A DNA stretch of 64,000 nt, taken from positions 1 to 64,000 of the forward strand of contig JAKSLG010000011.1 of the NCBI GenBank assembly GCA_024401295.1, read 5' to 3'. Origin of the DNA: Bacteroidales bacterium. GTDB lineage: Bacteria > Bacteroidota > Bacteroidia > Bacteroidales > Marinilabiliaceae. Made by a program: the position numbers and the translations under genes. Below the pieces are notes generated by a model. That model saw nothing but the letters and a program-made list of their open reading frames with translations. It made no database searches and was not told where the DNA came from. Shown here in pieces: positions 25,477 through 34,322 of the stretch; position 1 is the first letter of the stretch, and each line of letters opens with the position of its first letter.

Positions 25477-26880
25477 ATGGTATTTAGATGTTGTTGGAAA
25501 TATTTGATATTGAGCTGCATTGCCCTCGTGTTATTCTCGTGCAAGCGTCACGCACATTCTTCAGATTCAATGGATTACGTCGATGTGGATCTCGATAGCA
25601 TAACTCGTAGAGGAACTTTGAGGGTTTTGACCGATTTTAATTCTGTCAACTATTTCGTTGTCAAGGATATTGCTGTGGGATATCAATATGATTTGACGGC
25701 AGAATATGCGAAACATCTTGGGCTCGATGTCGAACTTATTGTATCTAACGATTATGAGAAAAATATTGAACTCATAGCGTCGGGGAAAGCAGATATTATT
25801 GCCACTAGTCTGATTGCTGATACGATAAATGAACATCGAATATCTTTCACAGAGCCGTACGGAAATAGTCGAATAGTGCTCGTTCAGCGCATTAATGAGA
25901 ATGGTGAACTGATCGAATCTGGCGGTCTTGACCACTTGGCTGAAGATACAGTAAGTGTCCTAGCCAATTCGTTCTATCAGACTGCAATAGAGCAAATTAA
26001 TGATACGTCATCATTCGATGATATACTGATAGACCCGATAGAATTCTATGACGTTGAGCAATTGATTCAGCTCGTTGCTGAAAGCGAAATCAAATATACT
26101 TTTGCTCTGGAAAATATAGCACGTGCAAACAAATGGTACTATTCAAATATCGACGTCCGTACTCCTGTCTCGCCAGACTATGATTTGTCGTGGGGCGTGC
26201 GTCCTAATGCAGTAAATCTCAAGTCGGATATCGACAATTGGCTGAGCGAATTCAAGGAAACGCAGCGTTTTAAGCAGATTTTCAGAAAATATGTCATCGA
26301 TCCTCGCGAACATCGTAGTGCAGTGCAGAAGACATCTGCCGATACGTATTGTTCCGATTTTGAGGATATTATCAAACAGTATTCTGAGGAAGGTCGCTTC
26401 GATTGGATGCTTATATCGGCCATAGTCTATCAGGAGTCTCATTTTAATCCTGACGCAAAGAGCTGGGCTGGCGCTTGCGGTTTGATGCAGCTGATGCCAG
26501 AAACCGCAGCTCGCTTTGGAGTTGACGATATAAGCCATCCAGAGCAAAATATACAGGCGGGCATACGTTTTTTGAATTGGCTCGATCAGCGACTTGTTAG
26601 TTATGTCCCAGACTCAAATGAGCGTACCAAGTTTGCATTGGCAGCCTATAATATTGGATTGGGACATGTCATGGATGCGATGCGTCTTGCGGAAAAACAG
26701 GGCTTGAAACCGGATGTGTGGCAATCGAATGTTGAAGTGGCTTTGCTTATGAAGGCAAATGCACAGTTTTATTCCGATCCAGTTGTCAAGCATGGCTATT
26801 GCCGTGGTTCAGAGACCATTAATTACGTTCGTAATGTGGTTGAGCGCTATGCAAATTACAAAAGAGAGCTTGGACGATAA
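25477..26880 (+). CDS. MltF-like membrane-bound lytic transglycosylase
   Basis: A 467-residue lipoprotein: signal peptide with lipobox LFSC (Cys22), a type-3 solute-binding-like domain at about 40-270 (RRGTLRVLTDFNSVNYFV, ADIIATSL), and a C-terminal SLT lysozyme-like domain at about 305-460. The catalytic Glu is in VYQESHFNPDA, and GLMQLMPETAARFG and FALAAYNIGLGHV are the typical SLT motifs. This two-domain order is that of MltF (YfhD). It cleaves peptidoglycan from the envelope face. The ATG at 25477 is used because the signal peptide begins there; an earlier start would lie inside the terminator of the preceding gene. Confidence 0.9.
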   Translation: MVFRCCWKYLILSCIALVLFSCKRHAHSSDSMDYVDVDLDSITRRGTLRVLTDFNSVNYFVVKDIAVGYQYDLTAEYAKHLGLDVELIVSNDYEKNIELIASGKADIIATSLIADTINEHRISFTEPYGNSRIVLVQRINENGELIESGGLDHLAEDTVSVLANSFYQTAIEQINDTSSFDDILIDPIEFYDVEQLIQLVAESEIKYTFALENIARANKWYYSNIDVRTPVSPDYDLSWGVRPNAVNLKSDIDNWLSEFKETQRFKQIFRKYVIDPREHRSAVQKTSADTYCSDFEDIIKQYSEEGRFDWMLISAIVYQESHFNPDAKSWAGACGLMQLMPETAARFGVDDISHPEQNIQAGIRFLNWLDQRLVSYVPDSNERTKFALAAYNIGLGHVMDAMRLAEKQGLKPDVWQSNVEVALLMKANAQFYSDPVVKHGYCRGSETINYVRNVVERYANYKRELGR

Positions 26881-26896
26881 TTTTGGCACTCATATT

Positions 26897-26927
26897 TTTG
26901 CGTTTTTTTAAAACCATTGTAAATTTG
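26897..26927 (+). promoter_or_regulatory. Promoter of the LytS/LytTR pair
   Basis: TTTG (26897-26900), 19 bases, then TAAATTTG (26920-26927): an exact -33/-7 pair, 29 bases before the ATG at 26957. Confidence 0.78.
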
Positions 26928-26956
26928 TGAACTCTCGAAAAATATAACATTGCAAA

Positions 26957-28003
26957 ATGAAACAGCGATCTGATATTTCAATTCATTTGATAATCTGTTT
27001 TGCATTAGTGGTTATTCCATTTGCAATTCAGTTGGAAAGTTCGATAACGCTTCGATTTATGCGCCATTTTTGGCTTATGGTTTTCGGACTTATCTTGACT
27101 TTCTATTCGAATTATCTCTATGCAATAGACAAACTGCTCTATAAGCGTAAGTATTTTTTCTTCTTGCTCTTTAATTTGGCGATGTTTGCAATATACTACT
27201 TTGTAGATGTCGCTGTGGAACAGATTGTTATCACTCTCGACGGAATCCCGCGTCACCATCATCGTTCCGGTTTGATGCAGACAATGTATTTCTACAACAA
27301 GATTATCCTTATGGCTCTTGGTGTCGGAACAGCTATCGCTTTGCGATACTACAAGCATCTTGCGGATATCGAAAAAGAACGTGAACAGCTTAAGACTGAG
27401 AAACTTACATCTGAAATTTCAATGCTGAAATATCAGATTCAACCGCATTTTCTTTTCAATACGCTAAATAATATCTACGCGCTGGTTGCAAAGTCTCCGT
27501 CCGATGCACAGAAAGCAATACATTGTCTTTCAAAGATGATGCGTTACATTTTGTATGAAAACACGACAGATACGATTGGATTGTCAAAGGAAATCGAATT
27601 TATTGAAAATTATAATAGCCTCATGCTTTTGCGTTTGTCGCATTGTGTTGATGTGAAATTCGATGTGCCAGAACTAAATGGTGATGAGCAGATTCCACCT
27701 TTGTTGCTTATTCCTCTTATCGAAAATGCGTATAAGCATGGTGTTTTGCCAGAAGGCAATTCGTTTATTCATAGCAAGTTGACTATGGATGGAACAAATG
27801 TAGTATTTGAAGTGAGCAATAGTATGTGTGCACAGCCGATGGAAGACCGTTCGCATTCTGGCATCGGAATCCAGAATCTTCAGAAACGATTAGACATAAT
27901 CTATGGCGATAGTGCATCGTTTACGGCAGCACCAAGTGCTGACGGTACGTCTTTTGACGCAAAACTCACAATACCGATAATAAAGAATAACGGGATAGAT
28001 TAA
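26957..28003 (+). CDS. LytS/YesM-type sensor histidine kinase
   Basis: A 348-residue membrane kinase with four hydrophobic segments in residues 10-130, a short coiled coil (LADIEKEREQLKTEKLTSEI), and a His_kinase domain with the phosphoacceptor His164 in YQIQPHFLFNTLNN. The ATPase region has N-box LIENAYKHGVLP and GIGIQNLQKRL. There is no periplasmic sensor domain, so the signal probably acts in or near the membrane. The stop codon shares one base with the start of the response regulator, the usual arrangement in this family. Confidence 0.92.
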   Translation: MKQRSDISIHLIICFALVVIPFAIQLESSITLRFMRHFWLMVFGLILTFYSNYLYAIDKLLYKRKYFFFLLFNLAMFAIYYFVDVAVEQIVITLDGIPRHHHRSGLMQTMYFYNKIILMALGVGTAIALRYYKHLADIEKEREQLKTEKLTSEISMLKYQIQPHFLFNTLNNIYALVAKSPSDAQKAIHCLSKMMRYILYENTTDTIGLSKEIEFIENYNSLMLLRLSHCVDVKFDVPELNGDEQIPPLLLIPLIENAYKHGVLPEGNSFIHSKLTMDGTNVVFEVSNSMCAQPMEDRSHSGIGIQNLQKRLDIIYGDSASFTAAPSADGTSFDAKLTIPIIKNNGID

Positions 28004-28770
28004 TGGAGAAGATAAGAACTCTCGTTGTCGACGATGAGCCGCTTGCGCTTGAAATGGTCGCTGACTATGTAAATCAAACACCTTTTTTGTCATTAGTGTC
28101 AAGCTGTGCGAATGCCAAGGATGCTTTTGATGAGATTTCTAAAGGCGATATACAACTTGTGTTTTGCGATATCCAGATGCCTGGTGTTTCGGGGCTTACA
28201 CTAACGAAGATGCTTTCGGCACTCGAAAAGCGTCCGCATGTCATTTTTACAACAGCCTATCCCCAATATGCCCTTGATGGATTTAAACTTGATGTAATCG
28301 ATTATCTCCTCAAGCCATTCGATATGGACGAATTCCTAAAGGCCGCAACGAAAGCAAAGCGTATGCTCGAATTGGAAGAACAGGCAAGTGTCAGCTTGTC
28401 TGGCTCTACTTCAGCGCAGCAGCCTACTGAACCAGTTGAAGGACAGGACTTCTTCTTTGTAAAAAGCGAGTATAAGCTTGTTAGGATTAATAAATCAGAG
28501 GTGATATACATTGAAGGATTGAAGGATTATATCAAGATTCATCTTGATCAGGCTCCAAAACCTATTCTTACATTGATGAGTCTTAAAGATATGATGCAGA
28601 AGCTAAATGGTTCGCCTTTCGTACGCGTTCATCGTTCTTTTATTGTCAATACATCTTTCATTCGTGGTGTTGAACGTGGACAGATTGCGATGTCGCAAGG
28701 CTCGTGTGTGCCTATTGGCGACCAGTATAAGCAGCAGTTTAACGAAGTTATAAGCGGTAAAATATTCTAG
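28003..28770 (+). CDS. LytTR-family response regulator
   Basis: A 255-residue regulator: receiver domain 1-125 with acidic pocket VVDDEP and phosphoacceptor Asp56 in VFCDIQMPG, then a Ser/Gln/Pro-rich linker at about 128-148, then a LytTR DNA-binding domain at 150-250 (FFFVKSEYKLVRI, VIYIEGLKDYIKIHL, FVRVHRSFIVNTSFI). It is translationally coupled to the sensor kinase. The target genes are not evident; in Bacteroidetes such pairs often regulate envelope or transport genes. Confidence 0.93.
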   Translation: MEKIRTLVVDDEPLALEMVADYVNQTPFLSLVSSCANAKDAFDEISKGDIQLVFCDIQMPGVSGLTLTKMLSALEKRPHVIFTTAYPQYALDGFKLDVIDYLLKPFDMDEFLKAATKAKRMLELEEQASVSLSGSTSAQQPTEPVEGQDFFFVKSEYKLVRINKSEVIYIEGLKDYIKIHLDQAPKPILTLMSLKDMMQKLNGSPFVRVHRSFIVNTSFIRGVERGQIAMSQGSCVPIGDQYKQQFNEVISGKIF

Positions 28771-28781
28771 TACAGAGCTGT

Positions 28782-29054
28782 ATGAATGTTTGGTATTTGG
28801 TTGCTATCTATATCGTACTGATCTCCATCATAACATTTATTGCTTACGCAATTGACAAAAGGAAGGCAAGGAAAGGAAAATGGAGAACGCCGGAATCGAC
28901 TTTGATTGGTCTTGCGGTTGTCGGCGGTTCGGTTGGAGCGCTTCTGGCCATGAAATTCTTGCGTCATAAGACACAGCATAAGAAGTTCTATATTGGAGTT
29001 CCTTTGATATTCTGTATTCAAATTGTACTTGTTGTCTATGCATTGTTTGTATAG
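28782..29054 (+). CDS. DUF1294 small membrane protein
   Basis: A 90-residue protein with three hydrophobic segments and the family motif IDKRKARKGKWRTPESTLIGLAV followed by GGSVGALLAMKFLRHKT. DUF1294 proteins are inner membrane proteins of unknown function, sometimes fused to cold-shock domains; here it stands alone. It lies 11 bases after the response regulator and is probably in the same transcript. Confidence 0.85.
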   Translation: MNVWYLVAIYIVLISIITFIAYAIDKRKARKGKWRTPESTLIGLAVVGGSVGALLAMKFLRHKTQHKKFYIGVPLIFCIQIVLVVYALFV

Positions 29055-29100
29055 ACAAGTAAATTTTGTCGCAGTAGTCTTCTCTCTTTTTGGTGATAAA

Positions 29101-29134
29101 AAAAGCCTTGCTTTCCCGAAGAAAAGCAAGGCTT
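29101..29134 (-). terminator. Strong terminator of gdhA, possibly bidirectional
   Basis: AAGCCTTGCTTT (29103-29114) pairs with AAAGCAAGGCTT (29123-29134), a 12-bp perfect stem. On the minus strand it is followed by a U-run (the plus strand has aaaaaaa before it). The plus-strand side has only a weak T-rich tail, so it mainly serves gdhA. Confidence 0.85.
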
Positions 29135-29157
29135 ATCTATTTTAGATCAGTATTGAC

Positions 29158-30513
29158 TTATACAAGACCCTGAGCGATCATTGAGTCAGCAACCTTGATG
29201 AAGCCGCCGATGTTAGCGCCCTTCACGTAGTTGATACGACCGTCAGCTTCCTTACCGTACTTAACACAAGTAGCGTGGATGTTGACCATGATCTGGTGGA
29301 GCTTAGCATCAACTTCCTCACGTGTCCATGGAAGACGCATTGAGTTCTGAGTCATTTCGAGACCTGAAGTTGCTACACCACCTGCGTTAGATGCCTTACC
29401 TGGAGCGTAGAGAATCTTAGCTGCCTGGTAAACTGCGATTGCCTCGTTTGTTGAAGGCATGTTAGCACCCTCAGCGATGAGCTTAACACCATTTGCGATG
29501 AGAGCCTTAGCGTCATCCTCCTGGATTTCGTTCTGAGTTGCACATGGGAGAGCTACGTCTGCCTTAGTGTTCTTCCAAGGCTTCTGGCCCTCGAAGTACT
29601 TAGCTGAAGGATACTTGTCAGCATATTCCTTGATACGGCCACGCTTAACGTTCTTGAGCTCCATGATGTATGCGAGCTTCTCAGCTGTGATACCGTCTGC
29701 ATCGTAGATATAGCCGTTAGAGTCAGATGCTGTAACAACCTTTGCACCGAGCTGAGTTGCCTTTTCGATAGCGTACTGAGCAACGTTACCAGAACCTGAT
29801 ACCATAACAGTCTTGCCCTTGAAGTCCTGACCCTGAGTTGCGAGCATTTCAGCAGCGAAGTAAACTACGCCATAACCTGTTGCTTCAGGACGGATGAGTG
29901 AACCACCCCACTCGAGAGCCTTACCAGTGAGGACACCAGTGAACTCGTTGCGGAGACGCTTGTACTGACCGAAGAGATAACCGATCTCACGACCACCTAC
30001 GCCGATATCACCTGCAGGAACGTCAGTGTCAGCACCGATATGCTTAGAGAGCTCTGTCATGAAGCTCTGGCAGAAACGCATTACTTCAGCGTCAGACTTG
30101 CCCTTTGGATCGAAGTCTGAACCACCTTTGCCACCACCCATTGGGAGGGTAGTCAAGCTGTTCTTGAGAACCTGCTCGAAAGCAAGGAACTTGAGGACAC
30201 CAAGGTTTACAGTTGGGTGAAGACGGAGACCGCCTTTGTAAGGACCGATAGCGCTGCTCATCTGGATACGGAAACCGCGGTTGATCTGGATTTCGCCCTT
30301 GTCGTCCATCCAAGGTACACGGAAGATGATTACACGCTCTGGCTCTGCCATGCGCTCAAGAATCTTAGCCTTTGCATACTTAGGATTCTCGTTGATGAAT
30401 GGGAGGAGCGATTCAGCTACCTCACGAACTGCCTGGTGGAATTCAGGCTCACCTGGGTTCTTAGCGATGATTTTCGCCATGAACTCGTTCAACTGTGCTT
30501 CAATGTTTGCCAT
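29158..30513 (-). CDS. gdhA: NADP-type glutamate dehydrogenase
   Basis: Assimilates ammonium by reductive amination of 2-oxoglutarate. The protein has 451 residues, the usual hexameric form. Motifs include GGLRLHPTVNLGVLKFLAFEQ, the catalytic Lys region PMGGGKGGSDFDPKGKS, and the nucleotide-binding fold VSGSGNVAQYA. Codon use is strongly biased compared with most neighbours, as in highly expressed genes. It has its own promoter at 30554-30588 and a strong terminator. A non-PQQ, ammonium-assimilating role fits rumen or gut Bacteroidales. Confidence 0.97.
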   Translation of the reverse strand: MANIEAQLNEFMAKIIAKNPGEPEFHQAVREVAESLLPFINENPKYAKAKILERMAEPERVIIFRVPWMDDKGEIQINRGFRIQMSSAIGPYKGGLRLHPTVNLGVLKFLAFEQVLKNSLTTLPMGGGKGGSDFDPKGKSDAEVMRFCQSFMTELSKHIGADTDVPAGDIGVGGREIGYLFGQYKRLRNEFTGVLTGKALEWGGSLIRPEATGYGVVYFAAEMLATQGQDFKGKTVMVSGSGNVAQYAIEKATQLGAKVVTASDSNGYIYDADGITAEKLAYIMELKNVKRGRIKEYADKYPSAKYFEGQKPWKNTKADVALPCATQNEIQEDDAKALIANGVKLIAEGANMPSTNEAIAVYQAAKILYAPGKASNAGGVATSGLEMTQNSMRLPWTREEVDAKLHQIMVNIHATCVKYGKEADGRINYVKGANIGGFIKVADSMIAQGLV

Positions 30514-30553
30514 TTTTTTATATGGTTAAAGTTGTTATTTTTAGTTTAACGAT

Positions 30554-30588
30554 TGCAAAGTTAAAGTAAAAGTGTGGAATAAACAACA
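30554..30588 (-). promoter_or_regulatory. Promoter of gdhA
   Basis: On the minus strand TTTG (30588-30585), 23 bases, then TAACTTTG (30561-30554); the gdhA ATG lies 40 bases further on. Confidence 0.75.
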
Positions 30589-30716
30589 AATTGGCGAAAA
30601 TTTTAACAAAAAATATAAAAACTATTAGCGTGGGCGTTTTTTCAACTGTTGCAGCATGTTCCCCGATGTCCTATTTCTTGTCTTGTATTATAATCTATTG
30701 TCGCTTTTTTGATTTT

Positions 30717-30750
30717 TTTGTCCATTTTTGAATATCTTTCAGTATTTTTG
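30717..30750 (+). promoter_or_regulatory. Promoter of the TPR/PP2C phosphatase gene
   Basis: TTTG (30717-30720), 22 bases, then TATTTTTG (30743-30750). The ATG at 30772 lies 21 bases downstream. Confidence 0.65.
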
Positions 30751-30771
30751 CAATGTTGTGTATTTTGGAAT

Positions 30772-33018
30772 ATGATGTATAGATTTTTATTGATATTCAG
30801 TTTAATCGGATGTTTCTTCCTCTCAGCATGTGATGATATTTCGCATGAGACTAAGGAGTATCATGAAGACGATACTTATTCTGATGAGTTGGAAGCTGCG
30901 ATGGAACTTCTCGATGCAAACATGGGAAATTCCAAGGCTTTGACGTATGCGGACGTTGTGATTTCATTGGCAAACGACGAGAATGCCACAGAACAATTGT
31001 ATTATGGTATTACTCAGAAAATGACCATTTACATGGGTATGGCTGAGTATGGCAAGCTCGAGAACTTTGTCGACAGCGTATATGAGCATACGGGTTTGGC
31101 CAATGATGAATATTACTATGGATATAGCGTTTTTCTGCGCTCGTTGTCAAATATTGAGCAGGGTAAGTTTAAAATTGCGATCCGATATGCTCAGGAGTTA
31201 TATGATGCGAGCAAGGATGAGTCGTATATTGCGCGTGCGGTAGAGGACAGTTTGGATATCAATCTGCCTCAGTATATACGAAACAGATGTAACGCCTTGA
31301 CATGTCTTGGCCTTGCAAATCGAGAAATGGGACAGGTCGATGCAGCCATGTCTTTCTTCGATGAAGGTATTTCCATCTGTAGCGAATTCTTGTCGGGGTC
31401 TGATTCTCGTGTGGCAGAACAGGCAATGTTGCTCCAGCTCGAGATGATGAGTTATAAGATGGAGAGTGCATTGAAGTATTCTGATAAAGATGCTGCTTTG
31501 AATATAACAAGATCTTTTGAATCGGCTTTGGAATCTTACGAGGCTAATTTGGTCTCTTTAGAGGAGAATGAAGAAGACGATTATGACAACAACGCAATGA
31601 AGATGCAGCAACTCCATTTGATCATTCAAACAACATACGCATCAATATATTGCGACTTGAATAATCCTGAAGCGGCTAGAGAGCATCTTGAGAAAGCACG
31701 CGGTATTCTTGAAAACGTGGATATGATGGACCACTCGTCTGCAGGATTGCATGCGGCGAGGGCAAAATATTATACCCTTGTTGGTCAGGAAAGATTGGCA
31801 ATCGCTTATTCCGATAGTGCGGCGTCATATTTCCATAGAGCATCAAAACCTTCTGCTGAAATTGAAATGCTCAAATTGAAAGTCCATTCGATTCATAAGG
31901 CCCGTGCCTTTGAGGATGAATATGGCATTTTCCAAAGAATATTGGCATTGAGCGATTCTGTTGCTGATCAACGTCAGAATTCGCAGATTGAGCAGATGCA
32001 GACAATATATGGTTTTGATAAATTGTCGGCCGATAATGAAAGACTTGCGCAAGAACGTATGCTCTGGATTTTGATTTCGATAGTTGTCGTCATGGGCGCA
32101 TTGATCGTTATTGTCTTTCTTAATCACCGAAAGAGTAAAGAGAAACAGAAGATATTGAGCCAGCAAAAAGAATTGCTCGAGACAGAAGTTGCTCGCCAGA
32201 CTGCCGAGTTGCGTGAACAGAAGAATGAAATTGAACAGAAGAATAGAGATATTACAGATAGTATTACGTATGCTGAGCGAATTCAGAGTTCGATTTTGCC
32301 GGATTTGGCTACGTATAATCACGGTATAGAAGGAGCGTTTGCCTTCTTTATACCGTGCAATATCGTCAGTGGTGACTTCTATTGGGCAACAAAGCATGGC
32401 GATAATCTGGTAATAGCATGTTCTGACTGTACGGGTCATGGTGTTCCCGGTGCATTCGTGTCGATGATCGGTTCTACGAGTCTTAACGAGATTACGTCTG
32501 GACCAGAACTGATGGAGCCGGGTGAAATCTTGGAATCGCTTGATAGAAACATATTCAAGGTGCTTGGACAGAATGGTGGCGAAGCACGAGATGGTATGGA
32601 TATATCTCTGATTTCATACAATCCAAACACACATATAGTGAAGTGTGCAGGAGCTAAGCGTCCTGTCTATCTTTTCCGTGCAGACGGAGAACTCGTTGAG
32701 TTTAAGGGAACAAAACGAAGTATTGGCGATACCGATGAGTTGAGCCGAACAAAACCATTTGAAACGCAGGAGTTCGAAGTGTCGGCAGGAGATACGATCT
32801 ATATGTGTTCTGATGGTTTGGGTGACCAGTTTGGAGGTCAGGAAAAGAATGGTCCTAACGGAAAGCGACTTATGTCCGGCGGTTTAAAGAAGATGCTTGC
32901 ACAAGTTCGTACTGTACCGATTGCTCAACAGCGCGATTTGACAGAGAAGCTTTATTGGGAATGGCGAGGAACGTGCCCGCAACTTGATGACATCTCATTG
33001 GTTGGTATCCGTTTCTAA
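30772..33018 (+). CDS. Lipid-anchored/transmembrane TPR protein with SpoIIE-type PP2C phosphatase domain
   Basis: A 748-residue signalling protein. Residues 1-20 form a lipoprotein-like signal (GCFFLSAC), residues 50-420 a helical TPR-like region, about 440-465 a transmembrane helix (WILISIVVVMGALIVIVFLNH), then a coiled coil (KEKQKILSQQKELLETEVARQTAELREQ in pieces) and a SpoIIE/RsbU-type Ser/Thr phosphatase at about 510-745. Metal-binding motifs are SGDFYWA and CSDCTGHGVPGAFVSMIG, and SDGLGDQFGG near the end. The periplasmic TPR part probably senses and the cytoplasmic phosphatase acts on an anti-anti-sigma-like or other partner that is not in the window. The start at 30772 opens the signal; an ATG at 30775 is equally possible. 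Confidence 0.87.
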   Translation: MMYRFLLIFSLIGCFFLSACDDISHETKEYHEDDTYSDELEAAMELLDANMGNSKALTYADVVISLANDENATEQLYYGITQKMTIYMGMAEYGKLENFVDSVYEHTGLANDEYYYGYSVFLRSLSNIEQGKFKIAIRYAQELYDASKDESYIARAVEDSLDINLPQYIRNRCNALTCLGLANREMGQVDAAMSFFDEGISICSEFLSGSDSRVAEQAMLLQLEMMSYKMESALKYSDKDAALNITRSFESALESYEANLVSLEENEEDDYDNNAMKMQQLHLIIQTTYASIYCDLNNPEAAREHLEKARGILENVDMMDHSSAGLHAARAKYYTLVGQERLAIAYSDSAASYFHRASKPSAEIEMLKLKVHSIHKARAFEDEYGIFQRILALSDSVADQRQNSQIEQMQTIYGFDKLSADNERLAQERMLWILISIVVVMGALIVIVFLNHRKSKEKQKILSQQKELLETEVARQTAELREQKNEIEQKNRDITDSITYAERIQSSILPDLATYNHGIEGAFAFFIPCNIVSGDFYWATKHGDNLVIACSDCTGHGVPGAFVSMIGSTSLNEITSGPELMEPGEILESLDRNIFKVLGQNGGEARDGMDISLISYNPNTHIVKCAGAKRPVYLFRADGELVEFKGTKRSIGDTDELSRTKPFETQEFEVSAGDTIYMCSDGLGDQFGGQEKNGPNGKRLMSGGLKKMLAQVRTVPIAQQRDLTEKLYWEWRGTCPQLDDISLVGIRF

Positions 33019-33046
33019 ATGTATGATTTCAATAAATTTTAATCAT

Positions 33047-34024
33047 ATGAAGAAGGTCGCATTAGGCATAGATATCGGTGGTACTAATACAGCCGTTGGT
33101 GTCGTTGATCAAGAAGGATCTGTTTTGTCGAAAACGTCAATTCCAACTCCTAAGAATGGAAATGTGGATAGTTATGTCGCAGGTATAACTTCAACGGTAC
33201 GTGGACTGATCAAGGATTTGAAAGAGTCTGTTGACGTAGAAGGTATTGGTATCGGTGCGCCAAATGCGAATTATTATACTGGCAATATTGAGCAGGCACC
33301 AAATCTGTCGTTCAAGGGAGTCGTACCGCTTGTCGAGCTTTTGAAAAAGGCAATGCCGGAGATGAAGAATATCGCGCTAACAAATGATGCAAATGCGGCA
33401 GCAATGGGCGAGATGATTTACGGCGGAGCAAAGGGTATGAAAAACTTTGTGATGTACACTCTTGGCACTGGAGTCGGTTCTGGTCTTATTGTAAATGGTG
33501 ATCTCGTATATGGCCATGATGGCTTTGCAGGTGAGTGTGGACACACGATGCTTGTGCCTGGTGGCCGCGCCTGTGGTTGTGGCATAAATGGCCATCTTGA
33601 GTCGTATTGCTCTGCGGGCGGCATGAAGCGAACAGCTTTTGAGCTTATGGCATATTATAATGCAAATGATTCGCTCCTCGCCGAGAAATCATTCAAGGAT
33701 CTTGAGTCTAAAGATATTTATGATGCGGCAGTCAAGGGTGATAAGATAGCTCTTCAGGTATTCGAGGTGACAGGTGATTATCTCGCACGAGGTTTGGCTG
33801 ATACCATACATCACACAAGTCCTGAGGCAATTTTCATTTTTGGAGGTCCAACGGCGGCGGGTGATTTGATTTTTGAACCAATCAGAAAGAATCTTGACAA
33901 ATATTTGCTCCCGACATTCCGTGGTAAGGTAAAAATACTTCCGTCAAAATTGAAACTCGGTGATGCCGCTATCGTCGGGGCTTCGTCATTGGTTTGGAAA
34001 GAAATACAAAAAACATTGAGTTAA
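33047..34024 (+). CDS. ROK-family sugar kinase (glucokinase-like)
   Basis: A 325-residue cytoplasmic kinase. ATP-binding GIDIGGTNTAVGVVD lies at the start, and the catalytic Asp is in LTNDANAAAMGE. The zinc motif is CGCGINGHLE: the usual third Cys of CxCGxxGCxE is His here, a variant compatible with zinc binding. Glucose or a related hexose is the likely substrate. The ATG at 33047 lies 28 bases after the phosphatase stop and is likely in the same transcript; no sugar locus is upstream. Confidence 0.88.
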   Translation: MKKVALGIDIGGTNTAVGVVDQEGSVLSKTSIPTPKNGNVDSYVAGITSTVRGLIKDLKESVDVEGIGIGAPNANYYTGNIEQAPNLSFKGVVPLVELLKKAMPEMKNIALTNDANAAAMGEMIYGGAKGMKNFVMYTLGTGVGSGLIVNGDLVYGHDGFAGECGHTMLVPGGRACGCGINGHLESYCSAGGMKRTAFELMAYYNANDSLLAEKSFKDLESKDIYDAAVKGDKIALQVFEVTGDYLARGLADTIHHTSPEAIFIFGGPTAAGDLIFEPIRKNLDKYLLPTFRGKVKILPSKLKLGDAAIVGASSLVWKEIQKTLS

Positions 34025-34190
34025 TAGAGTTTGAAAACAAACAGCGTAAATCGAACAATCCGTTGTGCCTGGGAAACGATGATTAAATACAATCCAAACT
34101 GATGTTTTTTTTTGTGTGTGTATTCTCGATTGCTCGGGATGTAATGAGTCCGATTTTTACCATTTTTAAGAAAAAAGTACATTTGTATTG

Positions 34191-34221
34191 TTGAAACATT
34201 GACTTTTTATACATGTTTCAA
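34191..34221. promoter_or_regulatory. Inverted repeat, candidate operator of the arabinose operon
   Basis: TTGAAACAT (34191-34199) and ATGTTTCAA (34213-34221) form a perfect 9-bp inverted repeat with 13 bases between. The right arm ends 11 bases before the -7 element, so the repeat covers the -33 region of the symporter promoter. Binding by a sugar-responsive regulator is inference; no regulator gene is adjacent. Confidence 0.6.
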
Positions 34222-34232
34222 TGTTTTTAAAC

Positions 34233-34240
34233 TATCTTTG
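34233..34240 (+). promoter_or_regulatory. -7 promoter element of the arabinose operon
   Basis: TATCTTTG is an exact TAnnTTTG. It gives an 80-base leader before the ATG at 34323. No TTTG lies at the usual -33 distance; the inverted repeat occupies that place, which fits an activated or repressed promoter. Confidence 0.7.
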
Positions 34241-34322
34241 CAGACGTCAAGTAGATGCGTACAAATTACAACGCTTGAAATAATTCATAATTTAATAAAC
34301 CAAATAATACACGTAACAAAAA

